DNA of 64,000 nucleotides from Bathynomus jamesi (taxonomy: Eukaryota; Arthropoda; Malacostraca; Isopoda; Cirolanidae): the NCBI GenBank assembly GCA_023014485.1, contig JAJOZX010009091.1:42501-106500 (forward strand), in the 5' to 3' direction. Position numbers and translations under genes: made by a program. Below, piece by piece: positions 1-11,293 of the stretch; the first letter of the stretch is position 1, and each line of letters opens with the position of its first letter. Under the pieces are notes generated by a model. It was not told where the DNA came from. It was given only the letters and a program-made list of their open reading frames with translations, and ran no database searches.

Positions 1-113
1 TTTAATGTTGGTTTTATGTTGCTAAAATAAGACCAGTGGTATTTTAATGTTGATTTTATGTTGCTAAAATAAAAATATTGATATGTCAACGTTGCCTTTA
101 TGTTGGTAAAAGA
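1..113. repeat. Degenerate tandem repeat, about 40 bp unit
   Basis: About three units carry the words TTTAATGTTG and TTTTATGTTGCTAAAATAA, with decay in the last one. The repeat runs off the left edge of the window. No coding potential is seen. The following stretch to 346 is unrecognised single-copy-looking DNA. Confidence 0.6.
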
Positions 114-346
114 GGTTTGTATTTTTAGTCCCCAAATATGTGTCGCCGCGCCATGGGGGTACGCCGGGGACTATAGTAGTTAATTTATCTGTTATGTTTA
201 ACGGCTAATTTTAGTTAACGTGTCTCTTCTCCAAGGCGGAAACGTGTACCACACTCAGTTTTTCTCTTCAACCAAGACCTTTTTCAGTTTGTTTCACTGG
301 ATTGGTATAATTTCTCGGTGTACTGTACACTCACTTTATCACTGTG

Positions 347-495
347 CAGTAGGGTGTATTATGCTCAAGTCGAATATTGAAAAACTTGGGATTTCAAGAT
401 TGGCAGTATGTATTCCTATGTAAAATTGAATTTTGAGAGGGGTTCGTCTTCTGCAACTTTTGCGAAAAATCGCATTTAAGTGTTCAAAATCGCAC
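347..495 (+). repeat. Left terminal inverted repeat of the hAT-like element
   Basis: Pairs with 3642-3778 in inverted orientation. The best block is TTTCAAGATTGGCAGTATGT followed by ATTCCTATGTAAAATT, identical in both arms. The inner ends share AAGTGTTCAAA. Confidence 0.85.
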
Positions 496-1038
496 TTTTT
501 TCTCGAAAAATGGGATTTTTTGACAATTTCAAAGACTTGGTAGCCTCAAATGACCTCCATATGTTCCATATTGTTCACATACACCCTTAAGCATTTCTAG
601 GGGCAGGCTTGGACCCATTTAAGATCAGCCGAAGTGGTTCATAATCCCTAAAATAACCAAAATCACCCAAAATGGCCCAAAACTAAGGAATTGTATGATT
701 TTTAGTCTCCTATACACCACATTTCGCGGCTGTTCTCGTCATCAGGCAGAATCTTTTTGTTCTTCTTTCTTGGTCTTGCATTTTCTTTTTTTTAGAAACG
801 CCTCCACCAATTTTTATTTATTTTCTTTTCGGCATCACTGAGTGTGATGGCAGCTGCCCCCACCTTTCCGCAAGCTACTGTGACGTTCAACCTTTTTTTT
901 GGCAATTGCAATTCTTCTTTAATATTTGTATAAATCCCTCCTCCAACCCCAGCTTGCAATAATATGCTGGTCAACTGAATGTTTTGAGATTTTTTCTTCT
1001 GAAAGCATCTTGATTTGTCTAGCAGGTCTTGTAGATAT

Positions 1039-3461
1039 CTAAAACATGTTCATAATGTCTTGCTTTGACTTGAAAACTGGCAACAATTCTCTGTGATCGA
1101 TCCTAGCACGAACAAAACCATCTCTTCTCTCTTGCCTATACACTGCATGAGCTGCAGCCGAAACTTCCTGGACTGCTCTTTCACAGCTTTGAGTGTGAAC
1201 TGAGAAGTTCTCAACTTCAAGTGGAGACCCGAGAAGCTCCTCAATTTCTCCTCTTCACATCTTACAAGTGAAGAGTGGCTCATACAGTTTCTCCTTATCC
1301 CAATTAATCAGAGTAATTGGAGAAGTGGCATCAAAATTCAGTTTAGGGTTTCTATGAGTTCTCAGACTCATGTCTCCATACTCAGACTTACCTCTGATCT
1401 TCTTGATCATCTCAACCCCCCATGCCCTCTCCTCCTCATCCTCACTGCACAGAAGAGAGGCAATGAGGTTCTCACTGTGAGCATGATATGCTCCACGAAC
1501 TATCACATGAGTGATTATGTTCCTGACTTCAGAGGTCTGGCTTCTCAGCAGTCCCAGAGCGGTCACAATATGGTAATGTCCATACCTCATGTGGTGCTTC
1601 ACCTTGGTCTCAAAATACATCTTGAAGTAGAAGTCCAGGCAGAACTTCAGCAGCATCTCCAGCTTCTTCAACACCTCCCTCTTCAGACCATGCTGCCTCA
1701 TCCACAGCATCAACAGAGCCTCACCTGTAGTCAGCCAGCGTGACTGATTCAGTGGGCCACACTTCAGACCAGCAACTTCCTTGCTGAAATCTCCTGTCTT
1801 GAGAGCTTTGATCAGTAGGTAGCAGTTCTTCTGGTCAGTGCTAAGGTTCTGTACAATGTCTTCTGGCAGTTCAATTATATCTTCTTCTCCTGGCAGAGCC
1901 TTGAAGCTAAAGTTGACAGGTATGTCATTGATCTTCTCCAAAAGTTTTCCTACTGGGCCACTGAACCCAGACTTGTACATGTAGGGACCATCAAGCTTGA
2001 TGATCATGTGCCTGAGGCTGAGTTCATTAATATGCAACTGGCATATCAGCCAGTGACACTTGTGACCTAGCAGTCTCTCCAAGTAAGTGATGGCTCCTCC
2101 ATCAGGTCCTGTGTTTGTGTTGGTGGAGTCACCACCAAGGACCACAATAGTATCTTTAGCACCATGAGCACTAATCCACTCAAACAGAGCCTGAGCTATC
2201 TTCAGTGCAGGTTTCTCATTTCCTTCAGGTTCTTCTGGTGTACAATGGAAGAGATATGTCCCCTCAGGTTCCCAGGTAACACTACAGTACTCTTCAGTTG
2301 TAATATCAGGATGGAAGCGGCCAGTTTCTTCACTGTACTTCATGAGCTTTGTCTTCTTATCTTGTTTTCCATCAAAGAAAATTCCCTTGATTTCCTCTCT
2401 CTCTGTCCTTTTCTCCAGGGCCTCCACCGAGGCACCTATTACAAACTCCTTGCCCCTCCACATCTTCATCCTGTCAACAGCTAGATATGCCTTATCAGCA
2501 GATAGATGGCCAGCTTTGATGAGATCTTGCAAGAAACCAGTTGCAATGGCTGCTGCAGGAGTGTTTGCCACCTTGAACCTGACTGCAGCCGCAGCAGTGC
2601 TTGAGATATCCATGTAGTTCCTCCTGGCAGAGGTGGAGACTTTGCCAGTGTTGACACTGGAGCTTGTGCCTGGTGCAGTACTGGAAAAATCTGTGTCAGT
2701 AGTAGGAGCTGCTCTGCCTGGAGACTCTTGCAAGGAAGTCACCTCATCTTCATCATCATCACCATCATCAGCTCTAAGCAGTAGCTCCTTTTCTTCCTCT
2801 TTTCTGTTTCTCTTTTCAGCTGCCTTCTGTTCTTCCTCCTTCCTCTTAGCAGCCTTCACCTGCTTCACTGTTTCCTTCACATCAACAGATGCCATCCGGA
2901 AGCCAGAAACTTCTGAGGTTTTGATCCTCTGGTAATGGAGCCACTCTAGCTCTAGCTTTGGAATCTTCTGAGGCAGAGGACAGTCACAGTTGACATGAAC
3001 TTTAGCAGCACAGCCAGAGCAGCCAGATGCTTGAGTTCCACAGAGAGTGATATCATGTCTGCAGGTTGTTATGTCAAACAATGTATCAAGTTCAGATATT
3101 CTCTTCTCTCTCTTTACAGCCTTCACTCTGCCATTCACTAGGTCAATCATTTCATTCCACCTGACAAGAATCTTCTTGGCAATGGATCTCTCTTGAATGA
3201 TCACAGGAGGGGTGAACTTGGCATTGCTTTTGCGCCACTGTGCCAGTACCAGTGATGCCAAGTCCTTAGCCAAATCTTGCAGAGGGTACTGAGCTCTCTT
3301 CATATCATCCAGAAGCAGCTTCTCTTCCTGGAGGAGGATTCCTCTCTGAAACACAGCTCTCCAGGTGGAACTTCTGTGGGAAATAACTGCTTGTCCGGAC
3401 CCACCAGATCACTCAGCTTTGAACCAGAATTTTTTCTGGTCTTTCGTCCTTGTTTAGCCAT
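1039..3461 (-). pseudogene. hAT-like transposase, one frameshift and one in-frame TGA
   Basis: Long minus-strand reading frame (699 codons uninterrupted, 3354 to 1255). From its first codon: a Cys/His-rich segment near residues 98-125, a Lys/Glu-rich probable coiled coil at 157-200, FFDGKQD (about 328), GGDSTNTNTG (about 409), a CxxH motif in LICQLHINEL (438-441) and SRWLTT (about 539). An acidic D, CxxH and RW in this order resemble the RNase H fold of hAT transposases. The gene is probably longer at both ends. An ATG at 3461 in another frame gives MAKQGRKTRK and runs into the main frame near 3363, consistent with a one-base deletion. After the TGA at 1257-1255 the same frame continues 71 codons to a TAG at 1041-1039 and holds HTQSCERAVQEV and RRDGFVRARI, which I recall as the conserved C-terminal block of an uncharacterised invertebrate protein family. 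I infer a transposase decayed by two point lesions; sequencing error is possible. Confidence 0.75.
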
Positions 3462-3641
3462 GGTGGCTACACAATCTTCACCAAGCTTTGTATCTGAAAC
3501 ATAGAAAATTATCACAGTGAAACTCTAGTAGCCTATAACAGCTGTTACAATGGTTTTGTTTGGTAAGAAACCGGTCTGTTACATTTGTACTACAATGTAT
3601 GTCCTGCACATCTGTTCTGTACATAACCAGAAAACGAAAAA

Positions 3642-3778
3642 GTGGAAATTTGAACACTTAAACGTGATTTTTAGTAAAAGTTCAAGAAAACAAACCCCTC
3701 CTAAAATTTAATTTTACATAGGAATACATACTGCCAATCTTGAAATTCGCGCTTCAATGAGCATGATACACCCTACTG
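3642..3778 (-). repeat. Right terminal inverted repeat of the hAT-like element
   Basis: Reverse complement partner of 347-495, ending CACCCTACTG. It carries small indels relative to the left arm. Confidence 0.85.
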
Positions 3779-5158
3779 TGCAGTTAATGCCACTTACCTT
3801 TCTTCGATTTAAGTGCATTTTTGCTCAGTAATTGCCCTTCGAAGTATGAACTCTTGTCGAAACTTTATTTAGACCTCAATGACTTTTATACTCCGTATTC
3901 AGTTTTTTAGCTTCAAAAACAAAGTACATTCAAATAAGGGAGCGAAGGGTAATTCAGACGATTTTAGTGCCAAGCTATACTGTTATTTACTATGAAAATG
4001 ACTGAAAATTACTTCCAGTTTCAAGTTTAATTCACTCATATACCACGAAAATGCGACGACCTGAATTTAAAAAAATAAAGGACAAAGTGATTATTTCAGA
4101 ATTTCCTTAAAAAAAATAAAATTGTCACTCAAAAATCCTTTCATAAATTCACAGCCAAAGAATAACTGACGTTCAAACAAGCTTGGTCAGAATTTCGAAA
4201 TTACAAAATAAAAACACTGAACCTATTCAAGCGAGTATAGCAAATCGATTATGTATACACTATGTACAGAAAGAGCGTGTCAGGCTGACAGTACTTCACT
4301 TGAAGAGGGTTGATTCTTGATAATCCAGCAAAGATTCCGAAGAGGATATAGTTTTACACAAAATCTTAAATCAGGTCAGGAATCTATGGTTTGACAAAAT
4401 AAATTAGTGAAAGATTACTGGATGACTCGTAAAAATGATAAATCAGCGGTCGCGCGATAGTTTCGACGGCCCCGGTCAGCAGGTTACAACTTAGGTGAGG
4501 GAAAAAACTTATGGGTTATGTAGACGTTCATGTGTTATGTGGTAGCCACATGAACTGTGTGCTAGTCACATTCACATGAAAGGAGGGAATCTAAAAGCAT
4601 TCAGAATTAACGTCATGTTAACATCATGTTAGCGTTTTATACTCTTAATATTCTTCTCAGTCCTGTAGCCAGACTTCCCAAGGGGGGATTCGTAATTGTA
4701 GAAAGGAGAACCTTTTGTGTGCAACGACCTATTCACTGCGGAGGGGGATTAAAGTAATTAAATTTAGAGTAGTTTAGAGTAATTTCTGAAATTTCAAAAA
4801 ATAAAGATAAAAGATACGTGTTTATTTACTAAATGATGCTATATATTACAATATCACATCATATGTTATAGTTATGGTTACAAAAGTGGACCTTTCCTTT
4901 CAAAGGGGGATGGGGTCGTTCGACGCCCGACCCTCCCCCCTCCCCTGCCTACGGGTCTGCTTCTCCATTTTGTTTAAATGAATTTCCTTATGTTCTGCCC
5001 ATCGGTCGGACACACGTTTTATGAAACATCGAAGCGATTATTGTCAAAGCGATTATTCTGCTGTTTTTTTATGATAATAATATTAAAGCGCTCTCACATC
5101 CAGGTTTAGGTTTATAGCTTTTATCCTATTAGTATGACTCCGTAATCTGTATATACGG
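3779..5158. other. AT-rich non-coding stretch, nothing recognised
   Basis: No long frame, inverted repeat or family motif was recognised. The end grades into a (GT)n run at about 5159-5180. Confidence 0.5.
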
Positions 5159-5185
5159 GTGTGTGTGTGTGTGTGTGTATATATT

Positions 5186-5668
5186 TAGTGGTGGACAGGA
5201 TGTCAGTTTTTCAACATCCGCGGATGCGGATATTTAATTTCAATATCCGCGGATGCAGATATTTAGTTAATCTATCAATATAATATAGAATTATGAATAT
5301 ATGACATAATTGTTCAAATTTCGTGATATTACTATTATGGGAGGCAATGCATAAGAATTAAAATTAATATTAATGTTTTCATTATGATAAAAATAATAAC
5401 TTTCTCAAGAGTTTCAGCCACAGAAAATCAATTTTCTGTGTTACCAGCTATTTATATTTTGAGTTTTATATATTTGTTTGTTCATTAATAATATAATTAA
5501 TACTTTACATGAAATGTGCATGACTAGGCCTTATAAGCTACTTCATAAGCTAATTTAATTGTAAATTGCATAATTTATTAGAGGAAATATCCGCATAACA
5601 TCGGCAGTCAGAAGTGCGGATGCGGATGTTAAAAATGATGCGGATGCGGATATCCGGTCCACCACTAA
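5186..5668. mobile_element. MITE with TAGTGGTGGAC ends and ATCCGCGGATGCGGAT repeats
   Basis: The left end TAGTGGTGGACAGGAT pairs with the right end ATCCGGTCCACCACTA. Just inside both ends are GGATGCGGATAT words, in direct and inverted copies. The core is AT-rich and non-coding. The termini resemble hAT-type non-autonomous elements. Both flanks are AT repeats, so the target duplication cannot be read. Confidence 0.7.
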
Positions 5669-5701
5669 ATATATATATATATATTTTATATACACACCTC
5701 G

Positions 5702-6104
5702 TTAAGATTCCTTGTGTCGGTCTTTCTTCACACGAAGGTCAAGCTGGTGGCCCCCGCCTCTAGTCCTGGCTTGGTGGAGGAGTGAGTTGCTCTCTTGCGC
5801 TCTCCATCGTACATAGCCAGGTACACCCGGCTCATCTGGTACTGTCCTGAGCCAGGCATCTAGTCTTCTCTTGAAGACTTCAACTTCGACCCCTGTAATG
5901 TTTCTGAGGTCCTTTGGAAGCTGGTTGAAAATTCTTGGCCCCCTGACAACCAAGCTATTTTCCTTCAGAATTGAGGAAGTCTCTTGTCGGCCTTTAATTG
6001 GGAACATACACATTCTGCCTTTCCTATTTTCCAGCGTTGTTTGGATGGTAATTGGGTTTAGTTTGAGGTTTGGTACCCGTTTTTTCGATAATTTTCCACA
6101 TGTA
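5702..6104 (-). pseudogene. 3' end of a CR1/L2-type LINE reverse transcriptase ORF
   Basis: The minus-strand frame reads NSLVVRGPRIFNQLPKD, then a VEVFKRRLDAWL block, then PDEPGVPGY and ESNSLLHQA. This order (WN/FNxLP, FKxxLDxxL, IPDxPxxPGY, SNSLL) is the usual carboxy end of non-LTR retrotransposon ORF2 of the CR1/L2 group. Translation continues upstream to about 6104 (RVPNLKLNPIT), but the RT core is absent. This is a 5'-truncated insertion, as is usual for LINEs. The 3' tail after the stop carries CTTCACACGAAGGTCAAG-type sequence that recurs at 36.6 and 48.1 kb, so at least three copies of one LINE family lie in the window. Nothing suggests it is functional. Confidence 0.8.
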
Positions 6105-6114
6105 GATTATGGTA

Positions 6115-6144
6115 TACTTCTCTCTCTCTTCTCTCTCTCAATCA

Positions 6145-6175
<31 letters not shown>

Positions 6176-6387
6176 CTCTCCCTCTGTGTGTGTGTGTTGG
6201 TGTGTTGTGTGTGTATACTGTATATGATACTATATATATGTGTTGTGCTTATATATACTGTATATACTTTTGGACGCATCGAGTGAGTAAATAGATTACA
6301 GTCTTCAAAAACATTTTAATAACTGAAAATGAACAATTGAGATATAAAATAAAATCAATGTTCAAACTAAATTCTCTCTCTCTCTTC

Positions 6388-6418
<31 letters not shown>

Positions 6419-6420
6419 CT

Positions 6421-6461
<41 letters not shown>
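6115..6461. repeat. Two (CT)n microsatellites separated by (GT)n and AT-rich DNA
   Basis: CT runs at about 6115-6182 and 6371-6458, with a GT run near 6185-6215. Open frames across them are low-complexity Leu/Ser or Arg/Glu artefacts. Confidence 0.9.
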
Positions 6462-6759
6462 AAGGATTTAGGGGTAAACTTATTGGAGTGGACACCTTCC
6501 TCCAAAGTTTTAAAGTTAAAACTTCGGGCAGCAACTGATATCAGAGACCTTATACAAAGCCTCTCGCTGAATTGAGAGTGTCCTAATCAGATTAGAGGAT
6601 TTAGCCTTTATATAATTTCAAGAACGAGACTTGTATGGTAATTCAGATCTCGAAGACCTCAAATCACTGATGGCATTTAGTATCCACCCCATCTATCTAA
6701 TTACCCCACCTGGAGTGGGGTTTGCTGGTTGGGTAAAAGGTAGGAAGGGAAGGAGTAGG

Positions 6760-6962
6760 TGGTTTACGAATGCTAACCATGTTTCGAGAACTACTGTACT
6801 TCTTACCACGTTGAAATACGTCTACCGTTAGATCAGTGAGGTAAAGCGACGTTGGATCTTTCATTTATTTGATGAGTGATCGTCCTCCGCGTTCAGATGA
6901 TATCGACCCGTGCTTTCATTTCCATCCGTCACATGACATATCCGTTGCGGGGGGGGCTCAAC
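6760..6962 (+). repeat. 5S-rRNA-derived SINE, diverged copy
   Basis: Contains ACCGTTAGATCAGTGAGG and TAAAGCGACGTTGGAT, matching the 5S rRNA internal control region (GATCA, then TTAAGCAACGT). The tail GTCACATGAC...CAACAACCCC is shared with the better copies at 20.5, 23.5 and 39.4 kb. Assigned mainly by comparison with 39385-39592. Confidence 0.6.
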
Positions 6963-7743
6963 AACCCCCAAACATTAAAAATTATGTGCCAGGTTGAAAA
7001 TATTATCTTGATGTGATTTAGTTATTTTGAAAAGAACGTCTGCATTTAGATTTATAAACGAGCAAAATGAAATAAAAAAAAACAATTTGAAACATTAATT
7101 ATAGAATAGAAACCATTTCTTAAGGAATCTGAATTCTGAATTCTGAATTATCGTTCAATTTTTATCTTATTAGCTTTGGGATAGGTTTTGTCTGGAAAAT
7201 TTCCGTATGAGATAAATTACACGGATAAGAATATATAAACCCTCGACCCAAGTAAAATACGTCTCTACTTGGTATAAAACAAGGGGCCACTCTACAAAAG
7301 TATTAACCCATATATGCTTTTTTTAGCTGTTTGCGTTCATTAAACGTCAGATGACTAGACTGATGATACTCGCTCACAAATAGAACAGTCTCCCAAGATG
7401 CCATAACTCTGTATATCATCTTGACCCCCAAGTTAATCTTCACTTTACAGTGGCAGCTGTAAACAGGGGTTTTCGCCGAGCCACCCGTCTACTGTAACCC
7501 AGTTTCTGCAGAAAGTAGTGATAAGCAAGGACGCTACAGTAGTTCTGTAGCTACTGATGCCTTAAAATAACTGCGATGCTTTTATGAATTCTGTCCTTTG
7601 GAAGTCAAAGATTTTGAGATACTTCTCGCTCTGATCAAAGCCCGTTACCAATTCTGCAACTGAGGATAAGTGGAAACATAGCACGATGTCAGTGCTTCAT
7701 AAAGTGAGAAAATAAGAACTCTGAAGAGTATAAGAGTGATCTG

Positions 7744-7744
7744 A

Positions 7745-7813
<69 letters not shown>
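7744..7813. repeat. (GA)n microsatellite
   Basis: About 70 bp of nearly pure GA. The region from 6963 to 7743 holds no recognised feature. Confidence 0.95.
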
Positions 7814-8159
7814 ACCAAGCGTTATATTTTCAATATAACCATTCAAAATGCTGATTTTAAGATGTAGCGGGTCCTTGAACACAGTAAATTCTCTTTACTA
7901 TCCTCCCTCGATTAAGAATAAGTTAAATTAACATGATGAATCGTAAAGGAGGACATTTTTATGTAGTGGGGGGGGGGAGTGTATGGGGGTCGTAGTCGCG
8001 TGGATTTGCAAAAAACAAAAGAGCAGATACGATTGTTAAATATGTGACCAGGAATTTAACCAGTGAGGATGTTGCTCTACTTCACACTATTCTATGATTA
8101 GAAGTGTCCTATATCAGGTATGGTAGGACCACTGGACGGACCTTTAAGATTATAAATTA

Positions 8160-8375
8160 CGAGCAATCAAACCTGCTATCCAGCCTCGGTATCCGGTTCA
8201 TTATGCCAGTCGTCAGAGGGAGGTGATCTTTGCACGTTTGAGAACTGAATACCGCGCGCTTACTCACATCTATTTATTAACTGGTGACTCCCCACCAATT
8301 TATAAAGAATGTCTAGTTCCACTAACTGTGAAGCATGTTCTTCTTGACTGCTGGAAATAGTCATCTCTCCGATGG
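8160..8375 (+). pseudogene. C-terminal remnant of an I/Jockey-type LINE ORF2
   Basis: A short plus-strand frame reads RQREVIFARLRTEYRALTH, then IYLLTGDSPP and CLVPLTVKHVLLDC. In I-clade and related non-LTR elements this block (LRTGHxxLTHxYLL, then CxxPLTVxHxLLxC) lies after the RNase H domain near the end of ORF2 and includes a Cys/His cluster. No RT or RNase H is attached, and the frame ends soon after. Similar debris with an RNase H FTDGS motif lies at 43.65 kb and could be the same family. It is a dead fragment. Confidence 0.7.
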
Positions 8376-8830
8376 ATTCATCCACAGACTGTGGAACTTT
8401 CTGACCGTGATTGACTTTTTATACCGTCTTTAGCACAGTATATGTCTTTTCATTGTATCAGTTTCTCGGAGATACTGGTATTGGACCTCTGACCTACGAG
8501 CTGGGCGTGGTGCGTTGAAGGATTTTTAAAATCACCGAGGGAAGGAAAAACATTAACTGAAATCCTACGCCACTCTCCTTTTATGGTTAGGTCTTTAGGA
8601 TTTCGTAACCAAATTGACAGGTAATGAAAAAATTTATGGTTTTCTCCAGTCTCTTGGTTGTGCTAAACAAGTAGTAGGTTCCAGGCCTTAAGGAGGGGAA
8701 ATAGAGCTGGAGTATCAGCTGGAGTATATGGATTAACCAGCAGAGAGTCTATGACGATGAGTACCGACCGTACGAGGCATCTCGCTCGACCTACGAACTC
8801 TTTCGATGCAAGTTTTATTCTCCCCCCCCC

Positions 8831-8831
<1 letters not shown>

Positions 8832-8886
<55 letters not shown>
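8832..8886. repeat. (AT)n microsatellite after a short poly-C run
   Basis: A C10 run and about 55 bp of AT abut the 5'-truncated edge of the next LINE. Confidence 0.95.
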
Positions 8887-8889
<3 letters not shown>

Positions 8890-8942
8890 AATCGTTCTTG
8901 TCTTATTAATTTGCTTGATTTCTTTAAAATATTGCAAATATA

Positions 8943-9933
8943 TACGACGAGAGTAAAACAGGCGTAAATATTATATATTTTGATTTTCAAAAAGCGTTTG
9001 ATAAAGTGCCACACAGAAGATTATTAGCTAAACTTCATTCTCACGGAATTGATGGCAATGTTCTCAAATGGATCAAAAATTGGCTTAGTGGACGTAAACA
9101 AAGAGTGGTCATTAATGGTAAAGCGTCTAACTGGAAAAGTGTAACTAGCGGCGTGCCTCAGGGATCAGTTCTGGGACCAGTTCTTTTTATTTATATCAGT
9201 GACATCGACATAGGAATTAACAGTATAATTTCAAAATTTGCGGATGATACCGAACTAGGGGGACGAACGAAATCAGCGGCAGAACGTTTGCGGATTCAAG
9301 AAGATAATAAATCACACGAGTGGGCGGAAATTTGGCAAATGAACTTTAATAGAGATAAAACGTTGCATATCGTTAGAAACAATGTTAAAGAAAAGTATTT
9401 TATGGCCGATAAGACACTAACGATTGTTACGGAAGAGAAAGATTTAGGTATTATTGTTGCCGACACTCTTAAACTGAATAAGTAACATATCGAAGCGATC
9501 AGAAAAGCAAATAGAATCTTAGGATTTATTGGTAGATCATTGGAATTTAAGTCATAGAAAACAATACTAACCTTATATAATTCCTTAGTACGCCCCCAGC
9601 TGGAATACTGCGTTCAGTTCTGGTCCCCATATTTACGACAGGACAGACAGAATTGAGAGAATGCAGCGACGGGCTACTAAGATGATTCCTAGACTTAGAA
9701 GCAAATCATACGATGCCCTTTTAGAAACGTTAAATTTATTCTTACTCGTAAAAAGGTGTATTTGAGGAGATGTAATCCACGTTTTTAAAATGATTAAAGG
9801 TTTTGATAATGTCGACGCCGAAAAATATTTCCCCTTCAGAAATGCGGATAGAACTCGCGGGAATGGTCTCAAATTAGCGGGTAAACATTTTAATTCTAAT
9901 GAAGCTAAACATTTTTTCTTCACTTGTATACTA
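8943..9933 (+). pseudogene. LINE reverse transcriptase, 5' truncated, first segment
   Basis: Non-LTR reverse transcriptase. In order: FDFQKAFDKVPHRRLL (motif A), SGVPQGSVLGPVLF (motif B), SKFADDTELG (the catalytic FADD of motif C), then thumb-like NFNRDKT and KDLGI. After a stop at 9483 the conserved block continues with in-frame stops or shifts: ANRILGFIGR, YNSLVRPQLEYC, ERMQRRATKMI and NADRTRGNGL. The fragment begins inside the RT domain, right after an (AT)n tract, and lacks endonuclease. The order and the LEYCVQFWSPY-type block fit the CR1/L2/Jockey group. It is interrupted at 9934 by a Tc1-like element and resumes at 11294. The copy cannot be autonomous. Confidence 0.85.
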
Positions 9934-11291
9934 AGGGGTTCCAAAAAACCTTAGCCCCCCCCCATTTGCAGCTTACATGTTTACTTACATTGAAAGAGGT
10001 TTTAGTGACTATAAAAATATATAAAATTCTTTATTTATTGCAGGTATTAAAATACTCTAGCTGATAAGTGATAATATAATGGCTTCTCAATTAATTGGTG
10101 ATTCGGAGAGGCAACGTGTGATAGATCGCGTACGAGCAATAACATTTGGGAAGCTCGTATGCTGGAACCACTTTATAACACGTTCATGGGTTGCCGAAAA
10201 GTTGCGAAGAAGTGAGGATTCGTCAAAAGAAATTGGAATAAAACTTTGAAGAATGTGAAATGGATACAACCAATCTGGGCGCCCAAATTTGCTACTCTCT
10301 CAGGAAACAAAGGACATCATTGAAAGTGGTACGCGTAAGCGGAAAAACAGCTGTGCTAAACTTTCTAGAGAGATCGAAGTGTTGAGAGGAAAGATCGTTA
10401 GTGGTGAGATCATTCGACTGTACCGTCTAGGCAAGGTTTAAAGCCTTGGCATGAACTTCCAAAGCCAAGAAAAACTCAACTTAACATCGATGACAGACTG
10501 TGGTTTGCCCATTATCTTGAAGATTGGGATGTGGATGATTTCATGCATTTAGCTGTCTCCGATGAATTTTTGTTTACGTAACATGTCGGCCTAACTACCA
10601 AAATGATCGAGTGTGGCCACAACACCGATGAAATCGATGACAATGAACATTGTCGCGAATTATTAAAAAGTCCAGACTGTGTTGCGTGTTTGTTTTGTTC
10701 ACTGCAAAGAAGCTTCATGTGGGTGCTGAAGCCAAATGGTCAGAATTGGGATAGGACAGTATTTTCGTGATATTATTCTATCCCAGCATGTCATTCTTTT
10801 CTAAAAACCCAAACAATGTTATGGATATTGATCAGGTCACACTTCTGCACGATAGGCCCCCCTGCTTTAAGGTATTAGCCACTCAACAGTTGTTGCGGAA
10901 CCATGAGATCGATTTCTTTGGAAATGAAGAATGGCCAGGAAATTCTCCTGACCTGAACGTCTGTGAACACATTGGATCAGTTATAAAGGACAAGGTTGAA
11001 TGTCTCTTATTTCAAGAACCTGCAGCAAATCGATTTTCGAAGGATACAATGACGCAACACATTGAAACTGTTTTAGCAAATTTGCTTAACGATCAAGATC
11101 TATTCACGTCACTTTTGGCAAGCTACCCAAAGCGAATTCAGGCTGTCTTGGAAGCCAATGGCGGGAACACCAAGTTTTAATTGTTTCTCATTAAATACAG
11201 GATTAAATTCTCTTTTGTAAGGTATGTTTAGTTTTACTGTACCTCTAATGGTTTAGGCCATGGGCGAGAGTGCTAAGGTTTATTGGAGCCC
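9934..11291 (+). mobile_element. Tc1/mariner-type element inserted in the LINE
   Basis: Inverted ends share GGGNTCCAANAAACCTTAGC, with the left end at about 9936 and the right end reaching 11291. TA dinucleotides lie just outside. Removing the block lets LINE codons CIL join VNLWNGLP in frame, which fixes the insertion point well. It contains the transposase pseudogene below. Confidence 0.8.
10082..11180 (+). pseudogene. Tc1/mariner-superfamily transposase, decayed
   Basis: Starts at ATG 10082 (MASQLIGDSERQRVIDRV) and is broken by several stops and shifts before 10767. The middle shows DRLWFAHYLEDWDVDDF and VSDEFLFT, a plausible first catalytic D region. The last long frame (10767-11180) holds VTLLHDRPPCFK with the second D, then EWPGNSPDLNVCEHIGS, which is the third catalytic region of Tc1-like enzymes (SPDLNPxE), here VCE. 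The C-terminus is intact to TAA. This arrangement (FFGNEEWPGNSPDLN) is typical of a Tc1-related group seen in arthropods. Not functional as written. Confidence 0.75.
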
Positions 11292-11293
11292 GT

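Larger units (their letters stand above)
347..3778 (-). mobile_element. hAT-like DNA transposon with long inverted repeats
   Basis: A 3.4 kb unit is bounded by inverted repeats of about 140 bp that start CAGTAGGGTGTAT and enclose one long minus-strand transposase-like gene. The CAG start resembles hAT ends. The 8 bp flanks (TCACTGTG on the left, TGCAGTTA on the right) do not match, so a target-site duplication is not demonstrated and the true ends may lie a few bases further out. The arms are diverged (roughly 75-80 percent by eye), so this is not a brand-new insertion. Assignment to hAT rests on the protein motifs. A relative of another DDE superfamily with long TIRs cannot be excluded. Confidence 0.75.

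Noticed and set aside
1354..2935. Plus-strand frames of 90-130 residues opposite the hAT-like gene
   Set aside because: Shadow frames. The minus strand carries the conserved motifs.
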